Notes under the pieces: generated by a model
Told to the model about the DNA's origin: nothing
Database searches by the model: none
Seen by the model: only the letters and a program-made list of their open reading frames with translations
Part shown: positions 1 to 8,839 of the stretch, in pieces
Layout of the letters: each line of letters starts with the position of its first letter
How positions within the stretch are numbered: position 1 is the first letter of the stretch
Assembly (NCBI RefSeq): GCF_900105335.1
Contig: NZ_LT629770.1
Coordinates: 2,666,001 to 2,730,000, forward strand
Length of the DNA stretch: 64,000 nucleotides
From: Microbacterium paraoxydans
GTDB lineage: Bacteria; Actinomycetota; Actinomycetes; Actinomycetales; Microbacteriaceae
Direction of reading: 5' to 3'
Position numbers and translations under genes: made by a program

Positions 1-1
1 G

Positions 2-460
2 GCGTCGAACCTCGAGCGCTTCATCTTCGAGCTCGTCGACCGCGACCCGGCGCGAGTGGTCGGCGCGTGGGACGACCTGGAGGCGCAGGGATTCTTCGAC
101 TTCTCGGCCGAGCAGCCGCGCTTCACCGAGGAGTTCGGCATCGTGAGCGGCACCTCGACGCACGAGGACCGGCTCGCGACCATCCGCGACGTGTACGAGG
201 CCTCCGGCGAGGTGATCGACCCGCACACCGCCGACGGCGTGAAGGTCGCGCGGGAGTATGTCGAGCCCGGAGTGCCGATGCTGGTGCTGGAGACGGCCAA
301 GCCGGAGAAGTTCGCCGAGACGATCCACGAGGCCATCGGGGTCGAGCTGGCGTACGCCCCCGAGCTCCGCGCCATGCTCGACGCCCCCCAGCGCGTGACC
401 GAGATGCCCGACGACGAGCACGCTCTCCGTGCCTTCATCGAGGAGAACGCCCTTCACTGA
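2..460 (+). CDS. thrC: threonine synthase, C-terminal part (5' end outside window)
   Basis: The frame is open from base 2 and encodes the last 152 residues, so the start lies upstream of the window. Threonine synthase is the PLP enzyme that converts O-phospho-L-homoserine to L-threonine in the cytoplasm. The piece begins ASNLERFIFEL, a stretch typical of the C-terminal half of bacterial ThrC, followed by a segment with HEDRLATIRDVYEASGEVIDPH and VLETAKPEKF, the usual end of the family. The PLP lysine region is not in the window. A strong stem-loop follows the stop codon, so the gene probably ends its own transcript and is not joined to the permease operon. Confidence 0.85.
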   Translation, partial: ASNLERFIFELVDRDPARVVGAWDDLEAQGFFDFSAEQPRFTEEFGIVSGTSTHEDRLATIRDVYEASGEVIDPHTADGVKVAREYVEPGVPMLVLETAKPEKFAETIHEAIGVELAYAPELRAMLDAPQRVTEMPDDEHALRAFIEENALH

Positions 461-465
461 CCCGC

Positions 466-541
466 GAGACCCCGCTTTCGCGCCGAAACCCCCTGTCCCG
501 GACGCCGGAGACAGGGGGTTTCGACGTGAACCCGAGGTCTC
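466..541. repeat. nested palindrome (family A copy 1), likely thrC terminator
   Basis: The inner stem is perfect: 13 nt at 485-497 pair with 510-522, extended by CCGG/CCGG around the loop ACG. An outer stem, GAGACC (466-471) with GGTCTC (536-541), encloses it, with 13-14 nt between the inner and outer arms. The right spacer reads GACGTGAACCCG and is the same in the copy at 44065-44140. The element follows the thrC stop and has no clear T tract, as is common for actinobacterial terminators. The palindrome is seen directly. The terminator role is inferred. Confidence 0.75.
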
Positions 542-678
542 GGCGACAAGAGAGGGAAATGCGGGGGTGGGCAGTGTGCACAGAGGGAGGGCGGATTGAG
601 GCGGAGTGCACATGTCGGGGAGGAGAGGGGGTGAGTACCGTGGCGGGCAACCCGTATCCTCCTCCCGAAGGACTCCCC

Positions 679-2019
679 ATGGCACGCACGGCGCACGCAG
701 ACGACTTCGCGCTCTCCCGAGTGACTCCAGAGGCCCGCAAGCCCTGGTTCGGAATCGCCGTCCAGCGATTCGGACAGGTCTCCGCCCTCTCGCAGTTCCT
801 CCTCGGCGCGACCCTCGGTTACAGCATGACCTTCGGCGAGGCCGTCCTCGCCTTCCTGTTCGGCTCGCTCATCCTCGAGGTGATCATGTGCGTGGTCGGC
901 TTCATCGGCCAGCGCGAGGGCCTGAACACCGCGCTCCTCGCCCGCTGGACGGGCTTCGGCGAGATCGGCGCGTCGCTCGTCGGCCTCGCGATCGGCATCA
1001 GCCTCATCGGCTGGTTCGGCATCCAGTCCGCCATCTCGGCGCAGTCGCTCGACGCCCTCATGCCCGGTGCCCTGCCGGTCTGGGCGTGGAGCCTCATCTT
1101 CGGCCTCGCCGTCACCGCGATCGTCGCCTTCGGCTTCGTCGGGATGCAGTGGCTCGCGAACATCACCGTGCCGCTGTTCCTGATCCTCGTCGGCTGGTCC
1201 GTCATCTCCGAGCTCACCCGCCACGACATCGGCGAGCTGCTCACCGGCCCGGCGCCCGGCCCGACCATGAGCGTCTGGGCGGGCACCGGCATCGTCGCCG
1301 GCGGTCTCATCGTCGGCGCGATCATCACGGGCGACATGACCCGCTTCAACCGCTCGCGGGCCGACGTCGTCAAGCAGACCGTGCTCGGCGTCTCCCTCGG
1401 CGAGTTCGTGATCGGCCTCGCCGGCGTGCTTCTCGCCCACGCGGCGGCGACCGGCGACATCGTCGCGATCGTCACCTCGTCCGTCGGGTTCGTCGGCCTG
1501 TTCATCGTGCTGACCGGCACGCTGAAGATCAACGACTGGAACCTGTACTCCTCCACGCTCGGCCTGGTGAACTTCATCTCCACGGCCTTCGGCAAGAACC
1601 TGCACCGCGTCACCACCACGATCGTCCTCGGCGTCGTCGGATCGGTGCTGGCGGCCGTCGGCATCCTCGGACAGTTCACCGAGTTCCTCGTCGTGCTCAG
1701 CGTCGCGTTCCCGCCGATCGCCGGGATCATGGTCGCCGAGTACTACGTGGTGCGCCGCTGGCGTCCTGAGCTCGACGCGACCCGCGAGACCGGAACCCTG
1801 CCCGGCACCGCGCCCCGCATCGTCCCGGCCACGATCGTCGTCTGGCTGGTCTCCTCGCTGGTCGGCTACTTCGTGACCTGGGGCATCCCCTCGCTGCTCA
1901 GCCTCTTCCTGTCGATGGTGCTCTACATCGTCGCCGGCAAGCTCGGCTGGGTGCGCGGCGTCGGCGTCGCGACCACCCGACAGGCGAACCCCGTCGACAG
2001 CGCCCCCGCCGCGGTCTGA
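679..2019 (+). CDS. NCS1 / cytosine permease family transporter
   Basis: This 446-residue, very hydrophobic protein has about twelve predicted membrane segments and resembles CodB-type NCS1 symporters, which import nucleobases and related heterocycles. The N-terminal stretch (SRVTPEARKPWFGIAVQRFGQ) and the GDMTRFNRSRADVV loop fit the cytosine permease branch. Hydantoin permease Mhp1 of Microbacterium is also NCS1. With a HyuA-like and three DUF917 genes downstream, a hydantoin-like or pyrimidine-derived substrate is plausible but unproven. Start choice: ATG 679 has GAAGGA six bases upstream. An in-frame GTG at 631 with an even stronger AGGAG would add 16 residues. The region ahead (542-678) contains two GTGCAC hexamers (577-582 and 606-611) that could be operator half-sites. 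Confidence 0.85.
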   Translation: MARTAHADDFALSRVTPEARKPWFGIAVQRFGQVSALSQFLLGATLGYSMTFGEAVLAFLFGSLILEVIMCVVGFIGQREGLNTALLARWTGFGEIGASLVGLAIGISLIGWFGIQSAISAQSLDALMPGALPVWAWSLIFGLAVTAIVAFGFVGMQWLANITVPLFLILVGWSVISELTRHDIGELLTGPAPGPTMSVWAGTGIVAGGLIVGAIITGDMTRFNRSRADVVKQTVLGVSLGEFVIGLAGVLLAHAAATGDIVAIVTSSVGFVGLFIVLTGTLKINDWNLYSSTLGLVNFISTAFGKNLHRVTTTIVLGVVGSVLAAVGILGQFTEFLVVLSVAFPPIAGIMVAEYYVVRRWRPELDATRETGTLPGTAPRIVPATIVVWLVSSLVGYFVTWGIPSLLSLFLSMVLYIVAGKLGWVRGVGVATTRQANPVDSAPAAV

Positions 2020-2062
2020 GCAGACCCGCCGGACACGAACCACCTCCACGAAAGCGAGCATC

Positions 2063-3610
2063 ATGCACATCGGCATCGACGTCGGCGGCACCAACACCGA
2101 CGCCGTCCTCATGGACGGCACCCGCACCCTGGCCGGGGTCAAGCATTCCACGACCCCGGACGTGACGAGCGGGATCGTCCAGGCCATCGAAGACCTCCGT
2201 GCGGGGCACTCCTTCGAGGGTGGCGACATCGACGCGGTGATGATCGGCACGACGCACTTCATCAACGCGCTCGTGCAGGCGAGCCGGCTGGCTCCGGTCG
2301 CGGCGCTCCGGCTGGGTCTGCCCGCGACGCGCGCGCTGCCGCCGCTGATCGACTGGCCGGAGGTTCTCGTCGCGGCCACCCAGGCGCGCAGCTACCTCGC
2401 GCACGGCGGCTACGAGTTCGACGGCCGCCCGATCTCGCCGCTCGACCCGGACGAGATCCGCGCGCACGCCGAGGACATGAAGGCGCACGGCATCCGCTCG
2501 GTCGCCATCTCGTCGGTGTTCAGCCCGGTCAACCACGACCTTGAAGTGCGGGCGGCCGAGATCGTCGCCTCGGTGCTGGGGGAGGACGCCGCCATCTCGC
2601 TGTCGCACGAGATCGGCCGCATCGGACTGCTGGAGCGCGAGAACGCGACGATCATCAACGCCGCCCTCCGTGAGCTCGCGTCGGAGATCGTCGACGGGCT
2701 CACCTCGGCGGTCCGCGCGCAGGGCATCGAGGCGCCGATCTTCCTCAGCCAGAACGACGGCACGCTCATGGACGAGGACTACGTGCGCCGGTACCCGGTC
2801 GCGACCTTCGCCTCCGGCCCCACCAACTCGATGCGCGGGGCGGCGGCCACCAGCGGCCTCGTCGACTGCGCCGTCATCGACGTGGGCGGCACCACGGCCG
2901 ACATCGGCCTGCTCATCAACGGCTTCCCCCGGGAGACGGCGAACGAGGTGAAGGTCGCCGGCATCCGCACGAACTTCCGCATGCCGGACGTTCTCTCCCT
3001 CGGCATCGGCGGTGGCAGCATCGTCGACGAGGAGACGGCCGAGGTGGGCCCGGCCTCGGTCGGCTACCGGCTGACGACGGAGGCTCTGGTCTTCGGGGGC
3101 TCGACCCTCACGGCCACCGACATCGCGGTCGCCGCCGGTCGTGCGCAGGTGGGGGACCCCGCCAAGGTCGCGCACCTCGACGCCGCGTTCGTGGAGCGCG
3201 TGCTCGCCCGCATCGCGGAGCGCGTCGCGGAGGCGGTGGACCGGATGCGCACGTCGCCCGAGCCCATCGCGGTCGTGGCCGTGGGCGGCGGGTCCATCCT
3301 GCTGCCCGACGAGCTGCCCCTGTTCGGCACCGTGCATCGGCCGGAGAACTACGCGGTCGCCAACGCCATCGGCGCCTCGATCGCGCAGGTCGGTGGCGAG
3401 ATCGACAAGGTCTACGCGATCGAGCCCGGCCGTCGCGATGAGACGATCGCCGAGGTGCGCGCGGAGGCCGTCGACAAGGCCATCGCGGCCGGTGCCAAGC
3501 CCGCGACCGTGTCGATCATCGACTTCGACGAGGTCCCCATCCCGTATCTTCCCGGCAACGCCACGCGCATCCGCGTGAAGGCCGTCGGCGACCTCGACAT
3601 GGGGGCCTGA
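2063..3610 (+). CDS. hydantoinase/oxoprolinase family protein (HyuA-like)
   Basis: The 515-residue cytoplasmic protein belongs to the ASKHA-fold HyuA/oxoprolinase family, which opens cyclic amides with ATP. The N-terminal phosphate-binding motif DVGGTNTD is at residues 6-13 and a second, DVGGTTADIG, at about 273-282, followed by a glycine-rich SLGIGGGS loop. Characterised family members often work with a HyuB partner. No HyuB gene is present here. Instead three DUF917 genes follow immediately (1-base gap to the first). The family and the operon are clear. The substrate is unknown; a five-membered ring amide such as a hydantoin or thiohydantoin product is the natural guess. Confidence 0.85.
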   Translation: MHIGIDVGGTNTDAVLMDGTRTLAGVKHSTTPDVTSGIVQAIEDLRAGHSFEGGDIDAVMIGTTHFINALVQASRLAPVAALRLGLPATRALPPLIDWPEVLVAATQARSYLAHGGYEFDGRPISPLDPDEIRAHAEDMKAHGIRSVAISSVFSPVNHDLEVRAAEIVASVLGEDAAISLSHEIGRIGLLERENATIINAALRELASEIVDGLTSAVRAQGIEAPIFLSQNDGTLMDEDYVRRYPVATFASGPTNSMRGAAATSGLVDCAVIDVGGTTADIGLLINGFPRETANEVKVAGIRTNFRMPDVLSLGIGGGSIVDEETAEVGPASVGYRLTTEALVFGGSTLTATDIAVAAGRAQVGDPAKVAHLDAAFVERVLARIAERVAEAVDRMRTSPEPIAVVAVGGGSILLPDELPLFGTVHRPENYAVANAIGASIAQVGGEIDKVYAIEPGRRDETIAEVRAEAVDKAIAAGAKPATVSIIDFDEVPIPYLPGNATRIRVKAVGDLDMGA

Positions 3611-3611
3611 C

Positions 3612-4712
3612 ATGAGCACGACGATCACCGCCGCCGACATCGACGGTCTCGCCCGCGGTGCGGCCGTGCTCGGCACCGGCGGGGGCGGCGACCCGTACAT
3701 CGGCGCCCTCCTCGCCCGACAGGCCCTCGCCTCGGGAGACGTCACGGTCGTGGCACTCGACGAGGTGCCGGACGACGCCCTCGTGCTGTTCGTGGCGATG
3801 ATGGGCGCGCCCACCGTCATGGTGGAGAAGCTGCCGAGCCTCGCGGAGGTCATCGAGCCGGTCAAGGCGCTCGGCATCCATCTCGGCCGCCCGGTCACGC
3901 ACATCGCCTGCGCCGAGGTCGGCGGCGTGAACTCGACGATCCCGATCGCCGCCGCCGCAGCGCTCGGGCTGCCCCTCGTCGACGCGGACGGCATGGGACG
4001 CGCATTCCCCGAACTGCAGATGGTGCTCCCGACGCTGTACGGCGTGACGGCCTCGCCGCTCGCCTTCAGCGACGAGAAGGGGAACACGGGCGTGCTGCAG
4101 ACCGCCGACAACTCCTGGACCGAGCGCATCGCCCGCGTCGCGTGCGTCGAGATGGGCTGCTCCGTCATGATCTCCGGCTTCTCGATGTCGGGTGCCGCCG
4201 CACGCCAGTCGCTGGTGGCCGGGTCGCTGTCCCGGTGCATCGACATCGGTCAGCGGATCGCGGAGGCCCGCGAGGCGAAGACCGACCCGGTCGCCGCTGT
4301 CGTGGAGCTCCTCGGCGGTCGCGAGCTGTTCGGTGGCAAGGTCGCCGACGTGAACCGGGCCACGACGACCGGCTTCGCCCGTGGCCGGGCACGGATCGAC
4401 GGAGACGGGGGCACCTCGCTCACGTTGCAGTTCCAGAACGAGCACCTCGTCGCGGAGGCGGACGGGCAGGTGCTGGCGACCACCCCCGACCTCATCATGG
4501 TCCTCGACGGCGAGTCGGGGGAGCCCGTCACGACCGAGGGGCTGCGCTACGGCCAGCGCGTCCGCGTGATCGCCGCTCCCGCTGACGAGCGTTGGCACTC
4601 GGACGCGGCTCTCGCGATGGTCGGCCCCGGGTACTTCGGCTACGACATCCCGGCGCACCGGTTCGACGGCACGGTCTCCGCCGGAGACGCCGCGGCAGGG
4701 GCCGCCGCATGA
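3612..4712 (+). CDS. DUF917 / S-methyl-thiohydantoin desulfurase family protein (first of three)
   Basis: The 366-residue protein has the family's N-terminal glycine-rich motif LGTGGGGDPYIG at residues 20-31, then EVGGVNSTIP and VDADGMGRAFPEL at about 123-135. A C-terminal part contains FQNEHLVAE and a conserved TTEGLRYGQRVRV near the end. Pfam has renamed this family after S-methyl thiohydantoin desulfurase. No function is established for this member. It starts one base after the HyuA stop and overlaps the next gene by ATGA, so the genes are probably translationally coupled. The copy at 4709-5812 is its closest relative here, so the pair probably arose by local duplication. Confidence 0.85.
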   Translation: MSTTITAADIDGLARGAAVLGTGGGGDPYIGALLARQALASGDVTVVALDEVPDDALVLFVAMMGAPTVMVEKLPSLAEVIEPVKALGIHLGRPVTHIACAEVGGVNSTIPIAAAAALGLPLVDADGMGRAFPELQMVLPTLYGVTASPLAFSDEKGNTGVLQTADNSWTERIARVACVEMGCSVMISGFSMSGAAARQSLVAGSLSRCIDIGQRIAEAREAKTDPVAAVVELLGGRELFGGKVADVNRATTTGFARGRARIDGDGGTSLTLQFQNEHLVAEADGQVLATTPDLIMVLDGESGEPVTTEGLRYGQRVRVIAAPADERWHSDAALAMVGPGYFGYDIPAHRFDGTVSAGDAAAGAAA

Positions 4713-5812
4713 GCTGGGAGCTGACCGCGGCGGACCTGCCCGACCTCGCTCGCGGCGCGACGCTGCTCGGCACCGGCGGCGGGGGCGACCCCTACATCGG
4801 CAAGATGCTGGTCGAGCGGGTGCTCGGCGCCGGAGCGATCACGATCCTCGATCCGGACGACCTCGCCGACGACCTCTTCGTCATCCCGACCGCGCAGATG
4901 GGGGCGCCGACCGTGATGGTCGAGAAGATCCCCGCCGGCACCGAGCCCACGCTCGCGCTGCGCACCCTGGAGGATCACCTGGGACGCCGGGCCGATGCCA
5001 CCATGCCGATCGAGTGCGGGGGGATCAACTCGATGATCCCGCTCATCGTCGCCGCGGAGACCGGTCTTCCGGTCGTCGACGCGGACGGCATGGGCCGGGC
5101 CTTCCCCGAGCTGTCGATGGAGACCTTCGCGGTCTACGGCGTGCACGGCTCGCCGCTCGCCCTCGCCGGAGAGCGCGGGGAGCGCGTCGTCATCGACACC
5201 GGGGACGACGATCGTCAGATGGAGTGGCTCGCCCGCGGTATAACGATCCGGCTGGGTGGCGTCGGTCACATCGCCGAGTACGCCATGAGCGGGGCCGACG
5301 TGCGGCGCACGGCGGTGCCGCGCACCATCTCGATGGCCCTCGCCCTGGGCCGGGCGATCCGCCTCGCCAGGGAGGAGCACCGCTCGCCGTTCGAGGCGAT
5401 CGCCGCGACGCTCGCGACCACGCTCTACCCGCATGTGCGCGAGCTCTGCGTCGGGAAGGTGGTGGATGTCGAACGACGGACCACCGAGGGTTTCGCGAAG
5501 GGGCGGGCGGTCATCGCTCCACTCGGCGCCGCGGAGGGCGACACGTTCGAGATCGCGTTCCAGAACGAGAACCTCACCGCGCGGCGGGGTGGACGGCTCG
5601 TCGCGATCGTTCCCGATCTCATCTGCGTCGTCGATCACGAGACCGCCGAACCCATCACCACGGAGGGACTCCGCTACGGTCAGCGCGTCCGGGTGCTCGG
5701 CATCTCGACGCCGGCGATGATGCGCACCCCCGAGGCGCTGGCCGCCTTCGGGCCCTCCGCCTTCGGCCTGACCGAGGAGTTCGCTCCCGTCGAGGGGATG
5801 GCCGCGTCCTAG
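4709..5812 (+). CDS. DUF917 / S-methyl-thiohydantoin desulfurase family protein (second of three)
   Basis: The 367-residue protein is a close paralogue of the preceding gene. The glycine-rich LGTGGGGDPYIG motif sits at the same residues (20-31), with ECGGINSMIP, VDADGMGRAFPEL at about 123-135, FAKGRAVI, FQNENLTAR and TTEGLRYGQRVRV. The ATG at 4709 overlaps the previous stop (ATGA), which decides the start. Two full-length neighbours with intact motifs suggest a hetero-oligomer or two related substrates. Which of these holds cannot be told from sequence. Confidence 0.85.
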   Translation: MSWELTAADLPDLARGATLLGTGGGGDPYIGKMLVERVLGAGAITILDPDDLADDLFVIPTAQMGAPTVMVEKIPAGTEPTLALRTLEDHLGRRADATMPIECGGINSMIPLIVAAETGLPVVDADGMGRAFPELSMETFAVYGVHGSPLALAGERGERVVIDTGDDDRQMEWLARGITIRLGGVGHIAEYAMSGADVRRTAVPRTISMALALGRAIRLAREEHRSPFEAIAATLATTLYPHVRELCVGKVVDVERRTTEGFAKGRAVIAPLGAAEGDTFEIAFQNENLTARRGGRLVAIVPDLICVVDHETAEPITTEGLRYGQRVRVLGISTPAMMRTPEALAAFGPSAFGLTEEFAPVEGMAAS

Positions 5813-5822
5813 GCTGGATCCC

Positions 5823-6851
5823 ATGAGGCTGGAGCGGGACGACCTGGAGGCGCTCGCCCGCGGGTACGCCCTGCTCGGCTCCGGCGGCGGCGGGTCCACG
5901 ACGATGCTCGAACTCATCCTCGGCACCACCGCGCCCTGGCCCCTCGACATCGCGCCGGTGGACGCGCTGGACCCCGCCACGCCCTGTCTCGGCGTGGCCT
6001 TCGTCGGGTCGACGATGCTGCTCGGCGAGCGGATGCCCGGTGCCGCGCCCTTCGCCCCGCTGCTGCGGGCGGTGGAGAGATGGCTCGGGCATCCCGTCCC
6101 GGCGGTGTGCTCGCTCGAGGGCGGAGGGATGAACGGCCTCGCGCCGCTCACCCTGGCCGGATCGCACACCGTGGTGGACGCCGACTGCACGGGGCGTGCG
6201 GTGCCGGGACTCGATCAGATGTCGCTGTTCGTCGACCGCGTGCCGGGACTGGTCTTCGCGTGCGAGACCGGGGCTGACGGGGTGGCGCTCGTGGAGGCGA
6301 CGAGGGCGATCGATGCGGAGCGCGTGGTGCGTTCGGCCATCGTCCAGGCCGGAGGCGTCGGCTGCGCCGTGCTCGCCGGGTTCACCGTCGGCGACCTGCG
6401 CGAGCACGCCATCGCCGACCACCTCGCCCGCGCGCTCGCCCTCGGCCGCAGCTTCCTGGCGCACCGGGCGGCACCGCTGCCGGTCCTCGCCGACGTGCTC
6501 GGCGGGACGCTGCTCGCCGAGGGTCGCATCGTGGCCGGTGCGTCCTCCGGCACCGATCCGCACGTGAACGCGGTCGAGATCGCCGGACTCGGCGGAGCGG
6601 TGCACCGGATCGTCACCCGTTCCGAGACCCTCGCGGTGCTCACCGACGGCCTGCTGGTGGCCGCGGCGCCCGAGATCATCGTCCTCCTGGACGCCGTGTC
6701 GCGCGAGATCCTCGAGGTCACCGAACTCGCACCGGGGCGCACCGTGGCGGCCCTGGTCCTTCCCGCCCCCGAGTGGTGGAACGCCCGCCCCGAGCGTCGG
6801 GCGCGGGTGGTGCCTTCCGCCTACGGCCTCGTCGATCTGGACGCGGCGTGA
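5823..6851 (+). CDS. DUF917 family protein, divergent third copy
   Basis: The 342-residue protein belongs to the same family but is diverged. The N-terminal motif is LGSGGGGSTTM instead of LGTGGGGDPYIG, and the central motif is VDADCTGRAVPGL instead of VDADGMGRAFPEL. The EGGGMNGLAP segment is kept. A TAGGCT hexamer at 5810-5815 lies 7 nt before the ATG, so a secondary internal promoter is possible. The stop overlaps the GTG of the regulator downstream. The loss of the Asp-Pro-Tyr part of the motif may mean a changed or non-catalytic role. Confidence 0.8.
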   Translation: MRLERDDLEALARGYALLGSGGGGSTTMLELILGTTAPWPLDIAPVDALDPATPCLGVAFVGSTMLLGERMPGAAPFAPLLRAVERWLGHPVPAVCSLEGGGMNGLAPLTLAGSHTVVDADCTGRAVPGLDQMSLFVDRVPGLVFACETGADGVALVEATRAIDAERVVRSAIVQAGGVGCAVLAGFTVGDLREHAIADHLARALALGRSFLAHRAAPLPVLADVLGGTLLAEGRIVAGASSGTDPHVNAVEIAGLGGAVHRIVTRSETLAVLTDGLLVAAAPEIIVLLDAVSREILEVTELAPGRTVAALVLPAPEWWNARPERRARVVPSAYGLVDLDAA

Positions 6852-8362
6852 GCGGGGCGCTGGCGCTGCCGGCACTGCTGGCCCAGGAGGAGAACGGTGC
6901 TCTCCGCCACGTCGCAGGCCCTCGGGATGTGGCGTGGGATGCGGTGGTGGTGGAAGCCGGCGAGTCCGACCTGCCCGACGAGGGCACCGGCCGGCTCGCG
7001 ATCCTCACCGCCGGGGCGCCGATCGCCACCTGGCAGCAGGACGCGATGCTGCGCCGGGTCCGCGACCGCGGGTTCACCGGACTCGCGCTCCCCGGCGCCG
7101 CCGGCGTCGACCCCGGGGCGCTCCGCCTCGCGGACCGGATCGGTCTCGCTCTCCTCGACGTCGAGAGGCCGGTCCAGCTCGCCCGCGCCTGCTGGATGCT
7201 CATCGAGGCCAGGGACGCCCTCACGCTCACGCGGGTGCGCAAGGTCGCGCAGTCCTTCGAGTACGCCGCCGACGACCTCGGCGACCTGCTCGGACACCTC
7301 GCGGCGAACCTCGGTCTCGGCGTCGCCCTCGTCGACGCCGCGGGAGTGCTCCGTGAGGCCGGCGGACACCTGGATGCCGCGCTGCATGCGGCGATCCGCT
7401 TCGATGCGTGGAGCGACAGTGCCAGGGCGGGGGAGGGCGCGGCCGCCTCGGTGCGGGTGGACAGCCCCGGCCGGTCCGGTCTGCGTCTCGTCCTGTTCGG
7501 CCACGGCTTCGGAGAGGCGCAGCTGCGGTCGCTCCTGGTCGCCGCGGAGGTCGCCATGCCCGCGGTGGCCGCCCGCATCCTCATCGACGAGATCGCGGCC
7601 GTCAACGACGTCGCCGCGTCGTCGGGGCTGCTGCGGGACTTCGTCGAGCTCCGTGGAGCCGCCGACGCCGACGTGGAACGGCGCATGGCGGAGCGGGGGT
7701 GGCGCACCGGCGGGCATCACCTCGGCTTCCGCATGGTGGCGCGCAGCCGGGTGGAGCCGCTCGCACTCCTCCGTGCGATCAGGCCCGGGCTCAGCGCGAT
7801 CGACGCTGAGGCGCACGCGACGACGGCGGGTCGGGGCCTCAGCGGCTGGCTCTCGTTCGCCGAGGCCCCGGGGCCCGACCGCATCGAGCGGGCCGTGACG
7901 GCACTGCGCGACCTTCACCTCGCGGCACTGCGCGACTTCGCGGTGGCGACCGGGGTGGGCTCGGCGCAGACCGGGCCGGAAGGACTGGCGGCGACGCTGG
8001 ACGAAGCAGGCGACGCCGCACGGATCGCTGCGGCCCGGTCGGCGACCGGATGGTTCGTCCGCGTCGACAGCCTCGGGCTCGAGCAACTCCTGCTCGCCTG
8101 GACCGGCAACGACACCTTCGTCCCGGCCGCGCAGTCGCTGCTCGCCCCTCTGGCCGAGGGGAGCGGCGAGCTGCTCAGGACCCTGTCGGCCTACCTCGAC
8201 CACGAGTCCGGCATCGCGGCCACGGCGGCCGCTCTCGGGCTGCACCGCAACACGGTGGCCGTACGGATCCGCCGGGTCCAGGAGCTCCTCGGGATCGACA
8301 TGAACGACCCCGAGGCGCGGCTGGCACTGCATCTCGCGTGCCGGGCGGTGCTGCCGGGCTGA
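6848..8362 (+). CDS. PucR family transcriptional regulator
   Basis: The 504-residue protein starts at GTG 6848 inside the overlap GTGA with the previous stop. Residues 1 to about 120 resemble the PucR sensor domain (LPALLAQEENG). The middle is a CdaR/GGDEF-like region, and the last 60 residues carry the PucR C-terminal HTH (SGIAATAAALGLHRNTVAVRIR) followed by LARLAL-type helices. PucR proteins are activators or repressors of purine and other nitrogen-heterocycle catabolism. As the last gene of the operon it probably controls the permease-HyuA-DUF917 genes. The link is inferred from position. Confidence 0.85.
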   Translation: MSGALALPALLAQEENGALRHVAGPRDVAWDAVVVEAGESDLPDEGTGRLAILTAGAPIATWQQDAMLRRVRDRGFTGLALPGAAGVDPGALRLADRIGLALLDVERPVQLARACWMLIEARDALTLTRVRKVAQSFEYAADDLGDLLGHLAANLGLGVALVDAAGVLREAGGHLDAALHAAIRFDAWSDSARAGEGAAASVRVDSPGRSGLRLVLFGHGFGEAQLRSLLVAAEVAMPAVAARILIDEIAAVNDVAASSGLLRDFVELRGAADADVERRMAERGWRTGGHHLGFRMVARSRVEPLALLRAIRPGLSAIDAEAHATTAGRGLSGWLSFAEAPGPDRIERAVTALRDLHLAALRDFAVATGVGSAQTGPEGLAATLDEAGDAARIAAARSATGWFVRVDSLGLEQLLLAWTGNDTFVPAAQSLLAPLAEGSGELLRTLSAYLDHESGIAATAAALGLHRNTVAVRIRRVQELLGIDMNDPEARLALHLACRAVLPG

Positions 8363-8363
8363 G

Positions 8364-8383
8364 CCCGGAGCACTCCGTCCGGG
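8364..8383. terminator. short hairpin between convergent genes
   Basis: CCCGGA (8364-8369) pairs with TCCGGG (8378-8383) around an 8-nt loop in the 22-bp gap between the PucR stop and the VOC gene stop. It could serve both strands. There is no T tract. Confidence 0.45.
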
Positions 8384-8384
8384 G

Positions 8385-8795
8385 TCACTCCGGGTCGCCG
8401 TGCAGCATCCAGGCGATCCCGAAGCGGTCGATGAGCATCCCGAACGTTCCGCCCCACGGTGGCACATCGAGCGGCATCGTGATCATGGCACCCTCGGAGA
8501 GCCGGTCCCACACCTGCCGGGTGACTTCCTGGGTGTTGCCGCTCAGCGACACGGAGACGCCCTGCGGCTTCTCGTACGTCATGCCCGCCGGGGTGTCCGA
8601 GGCCATGAGCACGAGGCCGTCGGGGGTCGTGAGCTGCGCATGCATCACAAGGTCCTTCTGGCTCGGATCCTGCACCATGTCGGGGAAGTCGCCGAAGACC
8701 GTGATGTCGAGAGCCCCGCCGAGGACTCCCCGGTAGAACTCCATGGCCTCGCGGGCCTCGGTGCGGAAGGACAGGTAGGGATTGAGGTTCGCCAT
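8385..8795 (-). CDS. VOC / PhnB-like (glyoxalase superfamily) protein
   Basis: The 136-residue protein is a single-domain VOC-fold protein of the PhnB/YjdN type. It starts MANLNPYLSFRTEAREAMEFY and ends WGGTFGMLIDRFGIAWML, as in this family (YIxFxgnAxEAmeFY and GxxDrFGvxWxi). Related proteins are often annotated as DNA-binding 3-demethylubiquinone methyltransferase-like, without proof. Its start ATG is preceded by AGGAG on the minus strand. The substrate is unknown. Confidence 0.8.
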   Translation of the reverse strand: MANLNPYLSFRTEAREAMEFYRGVLGGALDITVFGDFPDMVQDPSQKDLVMHAQLTTPDGLVLMASDTPAGMTYEKPQGVSVSLSGNTQEVTRQVWDRLSEGAMITMPLDVPPWGGTFGMLIDRFGIAWMLHGDPE

Positions 8796-8839
8796 GCGTG
8801 CTCCTGGTCGCTCGACTGCTGGGAGACCCCCGCCCGTCC

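Noticed and set aside
466..541. Repeated palindromes considered as CRISPR repeats or insertion-sequence ends
   Set aside because: They are single copies far apart with no spacers, no transposase frame and no target-site duplications.
631..678. Alternative GTG start for the NCS1 permease with strong AGGAG
   Set aside because: It would add 16 mostly Pro/Gly residues not typical of the family. ATG 679 also has a good ribosome-binding site, so it was preferred. The choice is not certain.
3612..6851. Three DUF917 genes considered as one broken or frameshifted gene
   Set aside because: Each has its own N-terminal glycine motif, full length and start/stop overlap, so they are separate intact genes.
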